From: Microbacterium hydrocarbonoxydans
GTDB taxonomy: Bacteria > Actinomycetota > Actinomycetes > Actinomycetales > Microbacteriaceae
Direction of reading: 5' to 3'
Assembly: GCF_011752045.1 (NCBI RefSeq)
Contig: NZ_JAAKXW010000001.1
Span: 434,001-498,000 of the forward strand
Length of the DNA stretch: 64,000 bases
How positions within the stretch are numbered: the stretch's first letter is position 1; every line of letters starts with the position of its first letter. Below, piece by piece: positions 42,863-52,015 of this stretch. The translations under genes were made by a program, and so were the position numbers. The notes under the pieces are model-generated. The model saw only the letters and a program-made list of their open reading frames with translations, was not told the DNA's origin and searched no databases.

Positions 42863-45337
42863 TCACATCGACGAGTAGGCGACGATGCCGCGGCGGACGC
42901 CGTCGAGTGCGGTGCGCGCGGTGCGGGCGATCGCGGCATCCTCGGCCACGATGGACAGCTGGTCGAGAAGGTCGATGGTCTGCTTCGCCCAGCGGACGAA
43001 GTCCCCCGCGGCCATGTCCGCATCGATGAGGACGCGATCGAGCGTGCCCCCGCGGGCCCAGGAGTGCATCGCACCGGCCAGGCCGGCGGCGAGCGGCTCG
43101 CTGCCCGGAAGATGATGCTCCTTCTCGAGGTCGTCGAGCTCTGCCCACAGCGATGCGGTCTTCTCGTACGCGGCCCGGAACGCGCCGCGAGGCAGGCCGC
43201 GCTCCCCCGAGTTCGATTCGTCCCTCCGCGGCTCGTAGACGAGACAGCAGGCCATCGCGGCCAGCGAGGGGGCGTCCAGCCCCTTCCAGAGGCCCTGCCG
43301 GAGGGACTCGGCGACGAGCAGGTCGCGTTCACCGTAGATGCGGCGCATCGTCCGGCCGGCATCCGTCAGCCTGGTCTCGCCGTCTTCCCGCGTCAGGTAG
43401 TCGAGGGTCTCCAGAACCTCGACGACCCTGTCGAAGACGCGTGCGACCGTGCCGGTGCGGTTCTCGATCTGCCGGCGCGTGCGATCGGTCTCGCGCTTGA
43501 GCTTCCAGTAGCGCTCGGCCCACCGCGCATGCGACTCCCGGTCGGGGCAGCGATGGCAGCCGTGCCGCTGCATCCGGTTCCGCAGGGACTGGATCTTCTT
43601 CAGCCGCTTCTCGCGCGTCGCGCGCGGCGCATGCGAATCCTGGCGGTTCTTCTTCTCCAGGTCGCTGAGCTCGCGGCGGATGGCCGAGTAGTCGGCGAAG
43701 TCTCCGTGGTCGCACGCCATCGACTTCTGGTAGCCCGCCAGGGACTCCTCCGCCTCGCGAACCTGCCTGGCGAGCCCGACGACCGAACGATCCGCCTGGA
43801 ACTGCGCGAACGACGACTCGAGGATCTGCCGCGCCCGCGCCTTCCCGAACAGGTCGATGAGGTTCACCGCCATGTTGTAGGTGGGACGGAAGCTCGAGTT
43901 CAGCGGGTAGGTCCGTCGCGAGGCGAGCGCGGCGACCGCCTGCGGATCCATGCCCTCCGTCCACTGCACGACCGCGTGGCCCTCGACGTCGATGCCGCGC
44001 CGTCCCGCACGCCCGGTGAGCTGCGTGTACTCGCCGGAGGTGATCGCGACCCTGGCCTCGCCGTTGAACTTCTCCATCTTCTCGAGCACGACCGTCCGCG
44101 CCGGCATGTTGATGCCGAGAGCGAGGGTCTCGGTGGCGAACACCACCTTGACGAGCTTGCGCTGGAAGAGCTCCTCCACGACCTCCTTGAAAGCGGGCAG
44201 GAGGCCGGCGTGGTGCGCCGCGACCCCGCGCTCGAGGTTCTCCAGCCACTCCCAGTAGCCGAGCACGGCGAGGTCCTCGTCCTGGAGGCTCCGAGTGCGG
44301 TTCTCGACGATCGCGCGGATCTCCTGACGCTCCTCGGCGGAGGTCAGCCGGAGCCCGGAGCGGCGGATCTGCTGCACGGCGGCGTCGCAGCCGACGCGGC
44401 TGAAGATGAAGAAGATCGCCGGCAGGAGATTCGCCTGCTCGAGCAGGTGGACGACGTCCGGGCGGTCCATGCGCTCGATGCGGCGCACGTTGGCGGAGCG
44501 GACAGGTCGTCGCCCTCCCCGCGGCGGGCGCTGTGCCTGACGGCCGGCGTGGCGGTTGCTGCGGTACGCCTGCGCCTCGCGGTTGCTGTCGTAGCTCGAG
44601 CCGGTGAACGACCGGATGCGCATGAGCTCCTGGTTCACCCTCGAGGTGGCGAGACCGGCACGGTCGTCGAACAGGGGCAGCAGGTCGTCACGGACGAGGA
44701 CGTGCTGCTCAAGGGGCACCGGACGCGTCTCGGACACGATCACCTCGGTGTCGCCGCGGACGGTGTCCAGCCAGTCGCCGAACTCCTCGGCGTTCGAGAC
44801 CGTGGCGCTGAGAGACACGAGCCGCACGTGCTGCGGGAGGTGGATGATCACCTCTTCCCAGACGGCGCCGCGGAAGCGGTCGGCGAGGTAGTGCACCTCG
44901 TCCATCACCACGTAGCGGAGGTCGCGGAGCGCCGCGGAATCCGCGTAGATCATGTTCCGGAGCACCTCGGTCGTCATGACCACGATGCGTGCTCCGCCGT
45001 TGATGTTCGTGTCGCCGGTGAGGAGTCCCACCTGGTCGGGGCCGTACACGTCGACGAGTTCGCGGAACTTCTGGTTCGAGAGCGCCTTCATCGGCGTCGT
45101 GTAGAAGGCCTTGTCGCTCGGCGTCTGCATCGCGAGATGGATGGCGAACTCGCCGACGATCGTCTTGCCTGCACCGGTCGGCGCGGCGACGAGCACGCTG
45201 TTCCCCCGCTCCAGTGCGTGACAGCCGGCGACCTGGAACGGGTCGAGGTCGAATCTCTGCCGTGCGGCGAACGCGGCGGTCTCCGGATGCTCGGCGGCGT
45301 CCCTGGCTGCGGCGTACCTCTCGGACGGAGAGCTCAT
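42863..45337 (-). CDS. helY: HelY-like (Ski2/Mtr4-type) RNA helicase
   Basis: An 824-residue DExH helicase. It has APTGAGKTIVGEFA (Walker A, about residue 51), MDEVHYL (Walker B), SLSATVSN (motif III) and QLTGRAGRRGIDVEG (motif VI), followed by a long C-terminal region. A linker at about 265-300 is Arg/Gly/Gln-rich. A CHRCPDRESH pair lies near residue 600, within charged helices that resemble the Mtr4 arch. It is named for M. tuberculosis HelY, whose gene also follows tatC. The ATG at 45337 overlaps the tatC stop. RNA metabolism is inferred. Confidence 0.92.
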   Translation of the reverse strand: MSSPSERYAAARDAAEHPETAAFAARQRFDLDPFQVAGCHALERGNSVLVAAPTGAGKTIVGEFAIHLAMQTPSDKAFYTTPMKALSNQKFRELVDVYGPDQVGLLTGDTNINGGARIVVMTTEVLRNMIYADSAALRDLRYVVMDEVHYLADRFRGAVWEEVIIHLPQHVRLVSLSATVSNAEEFGDWLDTVRGDTEVIVSETRPVPLEQHVLVRDDLLPLFDDRAGLATSRVNQELMRIRSFTGSSYDSNREAQAYRSNRHAGRQAQRPPRGGRRPVRSANVRRIERMDRPDVVHLLEQANLLPAIFFIFSRVGCDAAVQQIRRSGLRLTSAEERQEIRAIVENRTRSLQDEDLAVLGYWEWLENLERGVAAHHAGLLPAFKEVVEELFQRKLVKVVFATETLALGINMPARTVVLEKMEKFNGEARVAITSGEYTQLTGRAGRRGIDVEGHAVVQWTEGMDPQAVAALASRRTYPLNSSFRPTYNMAVNLIDLFGKARARQILESSFAQFQADRSVVGLARQVREAEESLAGYQKSMACDHGDFADYSAIRRELSDLEKKNRQDSHAPRATREKRLKKIQSLRNRMQRHGCHRCPDRESHARWAERYWKLKRETDRTRRQIENRTGTVARVFDRVVEVLETLDYLTREDGETRLTDAGRTMRRIYGERDLLVAESLRQGLWKGLDAPSLAAMACCLVYEPRRDESNSGERGLPRGAFRAAYEKTASLWAELDDLEKEHHLPGSEPLAAGLAGAMHSWARGGTLDRVLIDADMAAGDFVRWAKQTIDLLDQLSIVAEDAAIARTARTALDGVRRGIVAYSSM

Positions 45338-46143
45338 GCGGTTTCCGGCAGGAGCCCCGCCGCGGCGTCCTTCTTCCGCTTGCGCCGGTCGAACAGGAGG
45401 GACAGACCCGCGGCGGCGAAGAACAGCACGATGAGGATGCCGGCGAGCATCAGCATGCTCACCACGTCGGCGGCCGGCGTGGCCAGCGCGGCGAAGACGG
45501 TGGCGATCAGAACGGCGATGCGCCAGCCCTTGAGGATCGCACGGCCGGACATGATGCCCGCGATGTTGAGGGCGACGAGGAAGACCGGAAGGACGAAGGA
45601 GACGCCGATCACGATCATCAGCTTGAAGACGAAGTCGTAGTACTCCTGCGCCTTGTAGAAGTTCGTGCCGCCTTCCGGCGTGAAGCCCCACATCAGCTCG
45701 ATCACATGCGGCATGATGACCATGCCGAGATAGCAGCCGGCGAAGAAGAGCGGCACGGCGGCGGCGACGAACCCGATCGTGTACCTGACCTCTTTGCGGG
45801 TGAGGCCGGGCATGATGAAGGCCCAGATCTGCCAGAGCCATACCGGTGCGGAGATGAAGAGGCCGATGGAGAAGGCGATCCGCATGCGCAGATCGAACGC
45901 CGACGTCACCGACTCGAAGTTCAGCGCGCTGAAGTCATCCCCGCGCTTCTCCGTGATGATCCGGATGGGCTCGGTGATGAAGTGGATGACGGGGTCGGCG
46001 ACGATGAACGCGACGACCATGCCCACAAGCAGCGCGAGCGCGGCGAGCATCAGTCGCTTGCGGAGTTCGACAAGATGAGCGCCGAGCGACATCCGCCGAT
46101 CCCGACCCGGCTTCACATCTGAGGTCGGTTCGATGGGTCCCAC
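45334..46143 (-). CDS. tatC: Twin-arginine translocase subunit TatC
   Basis: Receptor core of the Tat pathway for exporting folded proteins. The 269-residue protein has six membrane helices. Conserved features are the N-terminal MSLGAHLVELRKRL (with the Glu that reads the twin-arginine signal), FKPSEA-type periplasmic loop replaced here by NFESVTSAFDLRMRIAF, and PVWLWQIWAFIMPGLTRKEVR. GTG start, 5 bases after the tatA stop, so the two are cotranscribed. A second TatA-like (TatB) subunit is not in the window. Confidence 0.95.
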   Translation of the reverse strand: MGPIEPTSDVKPGRDRRMSLGAHLVELRKRLMLAALALLVGMVVAFIVADPVIHFITEPIRIITEKRGDDFSALNFESVTSAFDLRMRIAFSIGLFISAPVWLWQIWAFIMPGLTRKEVRYTIGFVAAAVPLFFAGCYLGMVIMPHVIELMWGFTPEGGTNFYKAQEYYDFVFKLMIVIGVSFVLPVFLVALNIAGIMSGRAILKGWRIAVLIATVFAALATPAADVVSMLMLAGILIVLFFAAAGLSLLFDRRKRKKDAAAGLLPETA

Positions 46144-46148
46144 GGCCG

Positions 46149-46394
46149 TCAGGTGCGGGGCGGATTCTCAGAATCGGTGCCCGCATCCTTCGCCGTGGTG
46201 GGCTCGGCGGCGACCGACGGAGTGGTCGAGGGCGCCGTGGCGTCCTCCTCCTTCATCGCCTTCATCTCACCCTTGAACACGCGGGCGGACTGGCCGACGC
46301 TCTTGGCGAGGGCGGGCAGCTTCGCGGCACCGAACAGAAGAAGGATCACCGCGAGGACGATCAGCAGGTGCCAGCCTTGCATTCCAGCAAACAT
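46149..46394 (-). CDS. tatA: Sec-independent translocase subunit TatA
   Basis: An 81-residue pore-forming subunit: a short membrane helix HLLIVLAVILLLFGAAKLP, the hinge Phe-Gly, an amphipathic helix ALAKSVGQSARVFKGEMKAM, then an acidic, Thr/Ala-rich disordered tail. The ATG at 46394 is used; an in-frame extension upstream has no support. It sits between pafC and tatC as in mycobacteria. Confidence 0.93.
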   Translation of the reverse strand: MFAGMQGWHLLIVLAVILLLFGAAKLPALAKSVGQSARVFKGEMKAMKEEDATAPSTTPSVAAEPTTAKDAGTDSENPPRT

Positions 46395-46438
46395 CTCAAA
46401 TATCCCGTCTTCTTTGGGTGGTGTCTGAAGTCTACAGC

Positions 46439-47422
46439 TCAATCGGCGGAGCCGGGGCTGCGATAGAGAGCGAGTCCCGCCGCGGCCCACTCCCGGGTGG
46501 CGGCTCGCGCGACACTCGGCTCGAGCACTTCCAGCGCACCGCCGAAGCGCGCGGCGATCCGCTTGATCCCGCGCGGGTCCGCCATGTGCAGGCGGGCGGT
46601 CACCACGCCGTCCGCGGTCGACACGTCGTCCGGGGAGAGGAAGGCGCCGAGCAGCGGAGCCAGGCGCTCGGGCACGCGGACGCCGACCTCGCAGTCGTCC
46701 GCGATGGTCGAGAAGGCCTCGGGCACCTGATCGCCACGATGGGTGATCGGGATGTCGGTCAGCTGCGGAGCGCTCACGCGATCCAGGTGGAACGTGCGCA
46801 TCGCCTGGCGCAGATGGCACCAGCCCTGCAGGTACCACTGGGCGTTCGTGATGAGGATCTGCACCGGGTCGACGGTCCGGGTGGTCGGCTCGGCATCCGG
46901 CGCCTGATAGGTGAAGGACACCGCGACCCCCTCCTGGACGCCGCGGGCGACGACCTCGCGCACCTCATCGACCGCGCTCGGCGCGACGACCACCTCAGCC
47001 GGGGCATCCGCCGCGCCCCGGGAGAGCTTGGAGATGAGTCCGGCGACGAGTCCGGAGTCGGAGACGGCGGGCACGGCGGCCACCATCTGGAGACCGGCGA
47101 GGAGGGCGGCGGCCTCACGGGCCGTGAACCGCGGCACCCGGCGGAGGGCGACGTCGTTGGTGATCTCGATCACGTCCTCCTCGTCGAGGAGGTCCCAGTT
47201 GATGTCGAACATCTCCTGCGGCTGCTGCCAGTACCCGGAATCGCCGGGAAGGCCGATCACGGTGAGCTTCTCGACCATCGAGCGCATCTCCTCGGGCGTG
47301 ACGCCGAACTCGGACGCGGCCTCTGCGAGGGACACCTGGCCGTGCTCGAGGAGATACGGCACGAGCGTGAGGTAGAGCCTCACGCGGTCGGCGGCGAGCA
47401 GGGGCTTGGGCTGGGCGCTCAT
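46439..47422 (-). CDS. pafC: WYL-domain transcription regulator PafC
   Basis: A 327-residue protein with an N-terminal winged helix (about 8-75: LAADRVRLYLTLVPYLLEHGQ, EFGVTPEEMRSMVEKL), a WYL domain (about 140-210) and a WCX-type C-terminal extension. The WYL region has VSFTYQAPDAEPTTRTVDPVQI and QWYLQGWCHLRQAMRTFHLDRV (each given by its ends), showing the Trp-Tyr-Leu triad. With PafB it forms the activator of the LexA/RecA-independent DNA-damage response in mycobacteria. The ATG overlaps the pafB stop by 4 bases. Confidence 0.92.
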   Translation of the reverse strand: MSAQPKPLLAADRVRLYLTLVPYLLEHGQVSLAEAASEFGVTPEEMRSMVEKLTVIGLPGDSGYWQQPQEMFDINWDLLDEEDVIEITNDVALRRVPRFTAREAAALLAGLQMVAAVPAVSDSGLVAGLISKLSRGAADAPAEVVVAPSAVDEVREVVARGVQEGVAVSFTYQAPDAEPTTRTVDPVQILITNAQWYLQGWCHLRQAMRTFHLDRVSAPQLTDIPITHRGDQVPEAFSTIADDCEVGVRVPERLAPLLGAFLSPDDVSTADGVVTARLHMADPRGIKRIAARFGGALEVLEPSVARAATREWAAAGLALYRSPGSAD

Positions 47423-48408
47423 CGCTGCTCCTCCCCGTTGGCATCGACCACCGCGCGCAGACGGGCGATGACTGCCTCGCGCAGCGGCTCGGGTTCCACG
47501 ACCCGCACCTCCGGACCATAGGAGGCGAGCTCGTCGGCGAGGATGTGGAGGTCCACGAAAGGCACCCTGATCCCCTGGGTCGCCGGAGTCGCCCGGCGGC
47601 CCAGGCGCAGTGCGGCCTCGGTGCCGGGCGTGACCTCGAGAAGGGCCGAGTTGGCTGCGGCGACCCGATCCAGACCGGCGAGAGCGCGCTCCCCCGCTCC
47701 TTCGCGGAGCTCGGGATCGAATGCGGTGGCGGTTACCCGCACGTCCCCGACGATGCGGCTGAGGAGGAACATCCTGTCCTCCTCCACGTCCACGTCGATA
47801 CCGAAGACGTGCCAGCGCGCCTCGTAGTCCACCAGCGCGAGAGGGCGGATCGTCCGTCTGCGTGGTGCGTCCTCCCCCGGCTTCAGGTAATCGAAGACGA
47901 CGACTCTGCTCTTCTCGATCGCGTCCTGCAGGGGCGAGAAGGCGGCGTCCTGAGCGGTGATCCGCGGCGCGAAGCCGATGATCGGCTCGTCGCCGTCGAT
48001 CCCGAGAGCACGGATCTTGCGCACGCCGGCCTGTGCGTCCCGAGAGGCCGATTCGGCGCTCCACACGCTCCCCGCGAGCTGCAGGACGGCGAGCTCGGCC
48101 GGGCTGAAGGCGATGTCCGCGGGCAGGTCGTATTCCGCCTGCGGAATACGGTAGCGGGCCTCGCGGAGATCATTGGGGTCCGCCGGGTCGCCGATGGTCT
48201 CCACGGGCACGCCGAGCGAGCGGAGCTCTTCCTTGTCCCGCTCGAACATCTTCTCGAGAGCATCCGTGCGGACTCCGGCATCCGCACGCTGGCGGTAGCC
48301 CGACACGTTGTCGAGGATCTGCTGCTTGGTGAGCCCGATCTCCGTGGCCATCAGCGCCACGACGAGATTCGTCAGGCGCTCCTCCGCGGGAATCCGGGCA
48401 GCGGCCAT
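47419..48408 (-). CDS. pafB: WYL-domain transcription regulator PafB
   Basis: A 329-residue partner of PafC with the same layout: winged helix (about 1-75: ERLTNLVVALMATEIGLTKQQI), WYL domain (about 150-225: RTIRPLALVDYEARWHVFGID) and C-terminal WCX part. The first residue of its stop is shared with the pafC start region, and its own ATG overlaps the FKBP stop. In mycobacteria PafBC binds DNA in response to single-stranded DNA; regulation here should be similar by homology. The proteasome genes that named it are absent from this locus. Confidence 0.92.
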   Translation of the reverse strand: MAAARIPAEERLTNLVVALMATEIGLTKQQILDNVSGYRQRADAGVRTDALEKMFERDKEELRSLGVPVETIGDPADPNDLREARYRIPQAEYDLPADIAFSPAELAVLQLAGSVWSAESASRDAQAGVRKIRALGIDGDEPIIGFAPRITAQDAAFSPLQDAIEKSRVVVFDYLKPGEDAPRRRTIRPLALVDYEARWHVFGIDVDVEEDRMFLLSRIVGDVRVTATAFDPELREGAGERALAGLDRVAAANSALLEVTPGTEAALRLGRRATPATQGIRVPFVDLHILADELASYGPEVRVVEPEPLREAVIARLRAVVDANGEEQR

Positions 48409-49334
48409 CACCGGGCGGTCACTGCTCCCAGGATGTCGACGACGTAGGCGGCCGCGGGCACGCCGTCGGCCTCGGGAGTGACCACGAGGATCTGCGAGCC
48501 GACCGGCTTGCCGATCAGCGCCTCGGCGACGGCCGGAGCCGTGGTGGCGAGATCCATGCTCGGGTTCGCGCCCCAGGTGGAGGTGATCTCCTTCTTGTCG
48601 TCCCAGCCCACCACGGTGAGGTTCACGATCGGGGTCTGGGTCTCCCCCACCGGCTCTCCCTCGCCCTTGATCAGCGTCTGCACGACCTGCTCGGTCGGCG
48701 CCGCGCCGTCGGGGATGATCACACCGGGGGTGCCGTCGGCTGCGCGAACGACAGTCGGCACGTTGCGCGCGTCGTTGAACTGCAGTGCTCCCTCGGCCTT
48801 CGAGAGGAAGACATCCAGGATGTCGACGACGAAGATGACCGTGTCGTCGGGGTCCACACCGAGCGCGGCCTGCGACTGCTCGCCGAAGTCCTCGGGGGTG
48901 AGCGCCGCGACGACGCGGGATCCCTCGGTGGCGCACGGGAGGACGGTGGCGAGCCCGGGCGACTGCGTGGCCCACGACGCGATGTTCGACAGGCTGCCGT
49001 TCTCCTCGTCGTAGGACGTCGCGAAGATCTTCTCGCCGGTCTTCCCGCTGTAGATGGAGAGCTCGGCGGTCATCAGCTGCGTGTCCGACACGAGCGGTCG
49101 GCCTTCGCCGACGATCGCGTCCGTGAACGACGTGCTCTTGAAGTGAACGGGGGCGAAGACGTCGACGTCCGGCTCACTGCCGAGGTCGCCCTCGATGGTG
49201 ACGGCATCCGCGACGCCGTGCGCGTCAGCGGTGCGATCGCACGATGCTCCGCCGAAGGTCGGAGCCGCCGTGCATCCGGTCAGAGCGAGGACGGCGAGGC
49301 TGAGAGTGGCCAGAACGGCGGACGTTTTACGCAC
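48408..49334 (-). CDS. FKBP-type peptidyl-prolyl isomerase lipoprotein
   Basis: A 308-residue exported lipoprotein. Its signal peptide ([20 protein letters not shown]) ends with a lipobox, giving Cys21 as the lipidated residue; this is a likely substrate of the lgt and lnt genes in the window. Two FKBP-like halves follow: about 75-185 (ENGSLSNIASWATQSPGLATVL, VIFVVDILDVF) and about 200-305 (TSTWGANPSMDLATTAPAVAEAL, AYVVDILGA). It probably helps fold exported proteins. GTG start with GGAG upstream; TAGACT ends 7 bases before the start. It lies 10 bases after trmI. Confidence 0.87.
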   Translation of the reverse strand: MRKTSAVLATLSLAVLALTGCTAAPTFGGASCDRTADAHGVADAVTIEGDLGSEPDVDVFAPVHFKSTSFTDAIVGEGRPLVSDTQLMTAELSIYSGKTGEKIFATSYDEENGSLSNIASWATQSPGLATVLPCATEGSRVVAALTPEDFGEQSQAALGVDPDDTVIFVVDILDVFLSKAEGALQFNDARNVPTVVRAADGTPGVIIPDGAAPTEQVVQTLIKGEGEPVGETQTPIVNLTVVGWDDKKEITSTWGANPSMDLATTAPAVAEALIGKPVGSQILVVTPEADGVPAAAYVVDILGAVTAR

Positions 49335-49344
49335 GCGCTCCAGT

Positions 49345-50364
49345 CTATTCCGTCGTCGAGTCCGATTCGCGCGATGCGGTCGCCAAGCGCGCCCCCTCCG
49401 CCGCCCTGGCCGCCTCCCGGGCGCGCTTGCGCAGGTTCTTGTCCGTGATCTCGCGGTCTCCGACGGCGCCCGGGGTCCAGAGCTCCACGTCCTCATCGCC
49501 GTAGCTGCTCTTGGAGGCACGGCGCTTCACTGACGGAGCGACCGCTCCCGGAGCCAGACGGCGCGCGGTGAGCAGGAAGCCGGTGTGTGCGACCATGCGG
49601 TGGTCGGGACGGACGGCGAGACCCTCGACGTGCCAGCCGCGGACCATCGTCTCGGAGGCATCCGGGTCGGTGAACAGCCCCGTGCCGCGGATGTACTCGG
49701 CGACGCGGGAGAGCTGCGTGGCGGTGGCCACGTAGCAGAGCACCACGCCTCCTGGCGTGAGCGCCTCGGCGACGACGTCCATGCACTCCCAGGGCGCGAG
49801 CATGTCCAGCACGACGCGGTCGACGGTGCCGGGCTCGAACTGCGCGGGCAGCTCCTCGGCGAGATCGCCGACGACGACGCTCCACGTGTCGGGGGTCGCG
49901 CCGAAGAAAGTCTCCACGTTGCCCCGTGCGACCTCTGCGAAATCGTCCCGGCGCTCGAAGGAGACGAGGCGGCCCGCGGGGCCGATCGCGCGCAGCAGCG
50001 AGAGCGAGAGCGCGCCCGAGCCGACACCGGCCTCGACGACGACGGCTCCGGGGAAGATGTCGGCCTGCATGACGATCTGCGCGGCGTCCTTCGGGTAGAC
50101 GATGGCTGCCCCGCGTGGCATCGACATGGCGAAGTCTCGCAGGAGCGGGCGCAGGGCGAGGTAGTCGTGACCGGAGCTGTTGGCGACGACTGACCCGTCA
50201 GGAAGTCCGATGAGGTCGCGGTGGAACAGAACGCCGTGATGCGTGTGGAGCTCGCCGTCCTCACGGAGGGTGACGGTGTGCAGACGTCCCTTCGGACCCG
50301 TCAGCTGCACCCGGTCGCCTTCCCGGAACGGGCCGCTCGGCCGCTGTGCGCTGGTGTGGGTCAT
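49345..50364 (-). CDS. trmI: tRNA (adenine-58-N1)-methyltransferase TrmI
   Basis: SAM-dependent enzyme that makes m1A58 in the tRNA T-loop. The 339-residue protein has the N-terminal beta domain with FREGDRVQLTGPKGR and RGAAIVYPKDAAQIVMQADIFPG (given by its ends). The Rossmann core follows with VVEAGVGSGALSLSLL and DRVVLDMLAPWECMD. The C-terminal 60 residues are basic and low in complexity. It matches mycobacterial Rv2118c, which also neighbours this locus. Its ATG overlaps the HAD gene stop by 4 bases. Confidence 0.93.
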   Translation of the reverse strand: MTHTSAQRPSGPFREGDRVQLTGPKGRLHTVTLREDGELHTHHGVLFHRDLIGLPDGSVVANSSGHDYLALRPLLRDFAMSMPRGAAIVYPKDAAQIVMQADIFPGAVVVEAGVGSGALSLSLLRAIGPAGRLVSFERRDDFAEVARGNVETFFGATPDTWSVVVGDLAEELPAQFEPGTVDRVVLDMLAPWECMDVVAEALTPGGVVLCYVATATQLSRVAEYIRGTGLFTDPDASETMVRGWHVEGLAVRPDHRMVAHTGFLLTARRLAPGAVAPSVKRRASKSSYGDEDVELWTPGAVGDREITDKNLRKRAREAARAAEGARLATASRESDSTTE

Positions 50365-51044
50365 CGGGAGGCTCCTGTCATGGACGTCATGCGGTCGAAG
50401 AGGTCGACCAGGTCGGCGGCGCCCCTGTCGGCGAGCGTCGGCCACAGCTCATGGGCGCCGACGTGGTCGAGGGCGACGATGTGCGGCACGCCGAGGACGA
50501 CGGCGCCGGAGGCGATCCCCGCGCGCAGGCCGGTCGGGGAGTCCTCGAGCACGACGGCATCCGCGATGTCGACGCCCAGCAGCGCAGCGGCCTGCAGATA
50601 CGGCTCCGGGTGCGGCTTGGCGTTCTCGACGTCATCGCCGGCGACGACCACGTCGAAGGCCTCGAAGTCGATGAGATCCACGACGCCGAGCGCCATCCGG
50701 CGCAGCGACATCGTCACCAGGCCGGTGCGGATGCCTGCGCCCTTGAGGTCGAGCAGCAGCTCGCGGGCACCAGGGCGGAACGGGACGCCGTGGGTGCGCA
50801 GAGACTCCTGCACGGCATCCGTGAGGTGCGAGACGATGGTCTCGGCGTCCATGTCGACGCCGGCGTTCTGCAGGATGATCGCGCTGTCGATCAGGCCGTT
50901 CCCGACCAGCTGCAGTGCGTCCTCGTGGGTCCAGGTGCCGCCGTGGGACTCGACCAGCGCCGTCTCCGCCGCCATCCAGTAGGGCTCGGTGTCGACGAGG
51001 GTTCCGTCCATGTCCCAAAGGACCGCGCTGGGCTGTCTGCTCAC
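50361..51044 (-). CDS. HAD superfamily phosphatase (beta-phosphoglucomutase-like)
   Basis: A 227-residue haloacid dehalogenase-fold enzyme. Motif I is LWDMDGTLVDTEP (Asp11 nucleophile, Asp13 acid/base), motif II LVTMS, motif III lysine in NAKPHPEPYL, and motif IV VLEDSPTGL. A helical cap (about 17-80) places it in subclass I with beta-phosphoglucomutase and phosphatases of sugar phosphates. The substrate is unknown. GTG start; TAACAT lies 6 bases upstream on the minus strand. Its stop overlaps the trmI ATG. Confidence 0.88.
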   Translation of the reverse strand: MSRQPSAVLWDMDGTLVDTEPYWMAAETALVESHGGTWTHEDALQLVGNGLIDSAIILQNAGVDMDAETIVSHLTDAVQESLRTHGVPFRPGARELLLDLKGAGIRTGLVTMSLRRMALGVVDLIDFEAFDVVVAGDDVENAKPHPEPYLQAAALLGVDIADAVVLEDSPTGLRAGIASGAVVLGVPHIVALDHVGAHELWPTLADRGAADLVDLFDRMTSMTGASR

Positions 51045-51050
51045 TGGACC

Positions 51051-51056
51051 ATGTTA
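51051..51056 (-). promoter_or_regulatory. Candidate -10 box for leaderless HAD-trmI transcript
   Basis: On the minus strand TAACAT ends 6 bases before the GTG at 51044. It sits in the 92-base divergent gap with the PAC2 gene. Confidence 0.45.
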
Positions 51057-51136
51057 GCCGTGGCGCCGCCCGCGCCTCGTCCGCGCGGACTAGCCTGGTG
51101 GGATACCGATCCGGCAACCCGAAGGGAGCACACACG

Positions 51137-51985
51137 ATGGATGTTCTCGGTTCGCGCATCATCGTCGCCGCCTTCGACGGCTGGAACGATGCAGGCGAGG
51201 CTGCGAGCGGCGCGATCTCCGTGCTCCGCCAGATGACCGACTACGACCTGGTTCACTCGATCGATCCCGAGCTGTACTTCGACTACCAGTACACCCGTCC
51301 CGCCACGAAGATGGACGCTGAGGGGAGGCGCCAGCTCACCTGGCCCGAGGCGGGTCTGTGGCGTCCGCGGGACCCTGGGCCGGGCCCGGAGATCTGGCTT
51401 CTCACCGGAGTGGAGCCCGCGCGCACCTGGCAGGCGTTCGCCTCCGAGTTCATCGACGTCGCGCTGCGCGACGACGTCACCGGTCTCGTGACGCTCGGCG
51501 CGATGCTCTCCGACGTCCCGCACACGCGACCGATCTCGATCTTCGCGTCCAGCCAGAACGAGGCCGTGCGCGAGGCTCATGGCCTGGAGCGCTCGCTCTA
51601 CGAAGGACCGGTCGGCATCCTCAGCGTGTTCGAGCACTTCGCCGAGGGCGCCGGCATCCCCACCGCGAGCCTGTGGGCCAGCGTGCCGCACTATGTGGCC
51701 TCCGCCACACCATCCCCCAAGGTGACGCTCGCGCTGCTCGACCGGCTCGAGGAGCTCACCGGCGTGGACGCGCCCCGTGACCAGCTGCGCACCGAGGCCG
51801 CCGCGTGGGAGGCCTCGATCGACGCCGCAGCGGCGGATGACGAGGACATGACGGAGTACATCCGGCAGCTGGAGCGCACCAGGGACACCTGGGACTCGCC
51901 CGAGGCCTCCGGAGACGCGATCGCCCAGGCGTTCGAGCGGTATCTGCGCCGTCGCGGCGACGAGCCCGGGGACCGCAAGCGCTGA
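51137..51985 (+). CDS. PAC2 family protein
   Basis: A 282-residue protein of the proteasome-assembly-chaperone-2 fold: IIVAAFDGWNDAGEAASGA at the start, IDPELYFDYQYTRP, then GLVTLGAMLSDVPHTRPISI and ASLWASVPHYVASATPSPK. Bacterial members are widespread in actinobacteria, and a role with the proteasome has been supposed from the name only. GAAGGGA precedes the ATG, and TAGCCT at 51091-51096 may be the -10 box. The C-terminal 60 residues are charged and helical. Confidence 0.9.
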   Translation: MDVLGSRIIVAAFDGWNDAGEAASGAISVLRQMTDYDLVHSIDPELYFDYQYTRPATKMDAEGRRQLTWPEAGLWRPRDPGPGPEIWLLTGVEPARTWQAFASEFIDVALRDDVTGLVTLGAMLSDVPHTRPISIFASSQNEAVREAHGLERSLYEGPVGILSVFEHFAEGAGIPTASLWASVPHYVASATPSPKVTLALLDRLEELTGVDAPRDQLRTEAAAWEASIDAAAADDEDMTEYIRQLERTRDTWDSPEASGDAIAQAFERYLRRRGDEPGDRKR

Positions 51986-52015
51986 GCGCCGGGTCCAGGC
52001 CGCCTCGGCAGATCG

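Noticed and set aside
42797..45640. A 947-codon plus-strand frame opposite helY
   Set aside because: It lies antisense to a well-supported helicase, has no recognisable domain and has shadow-frame composition.
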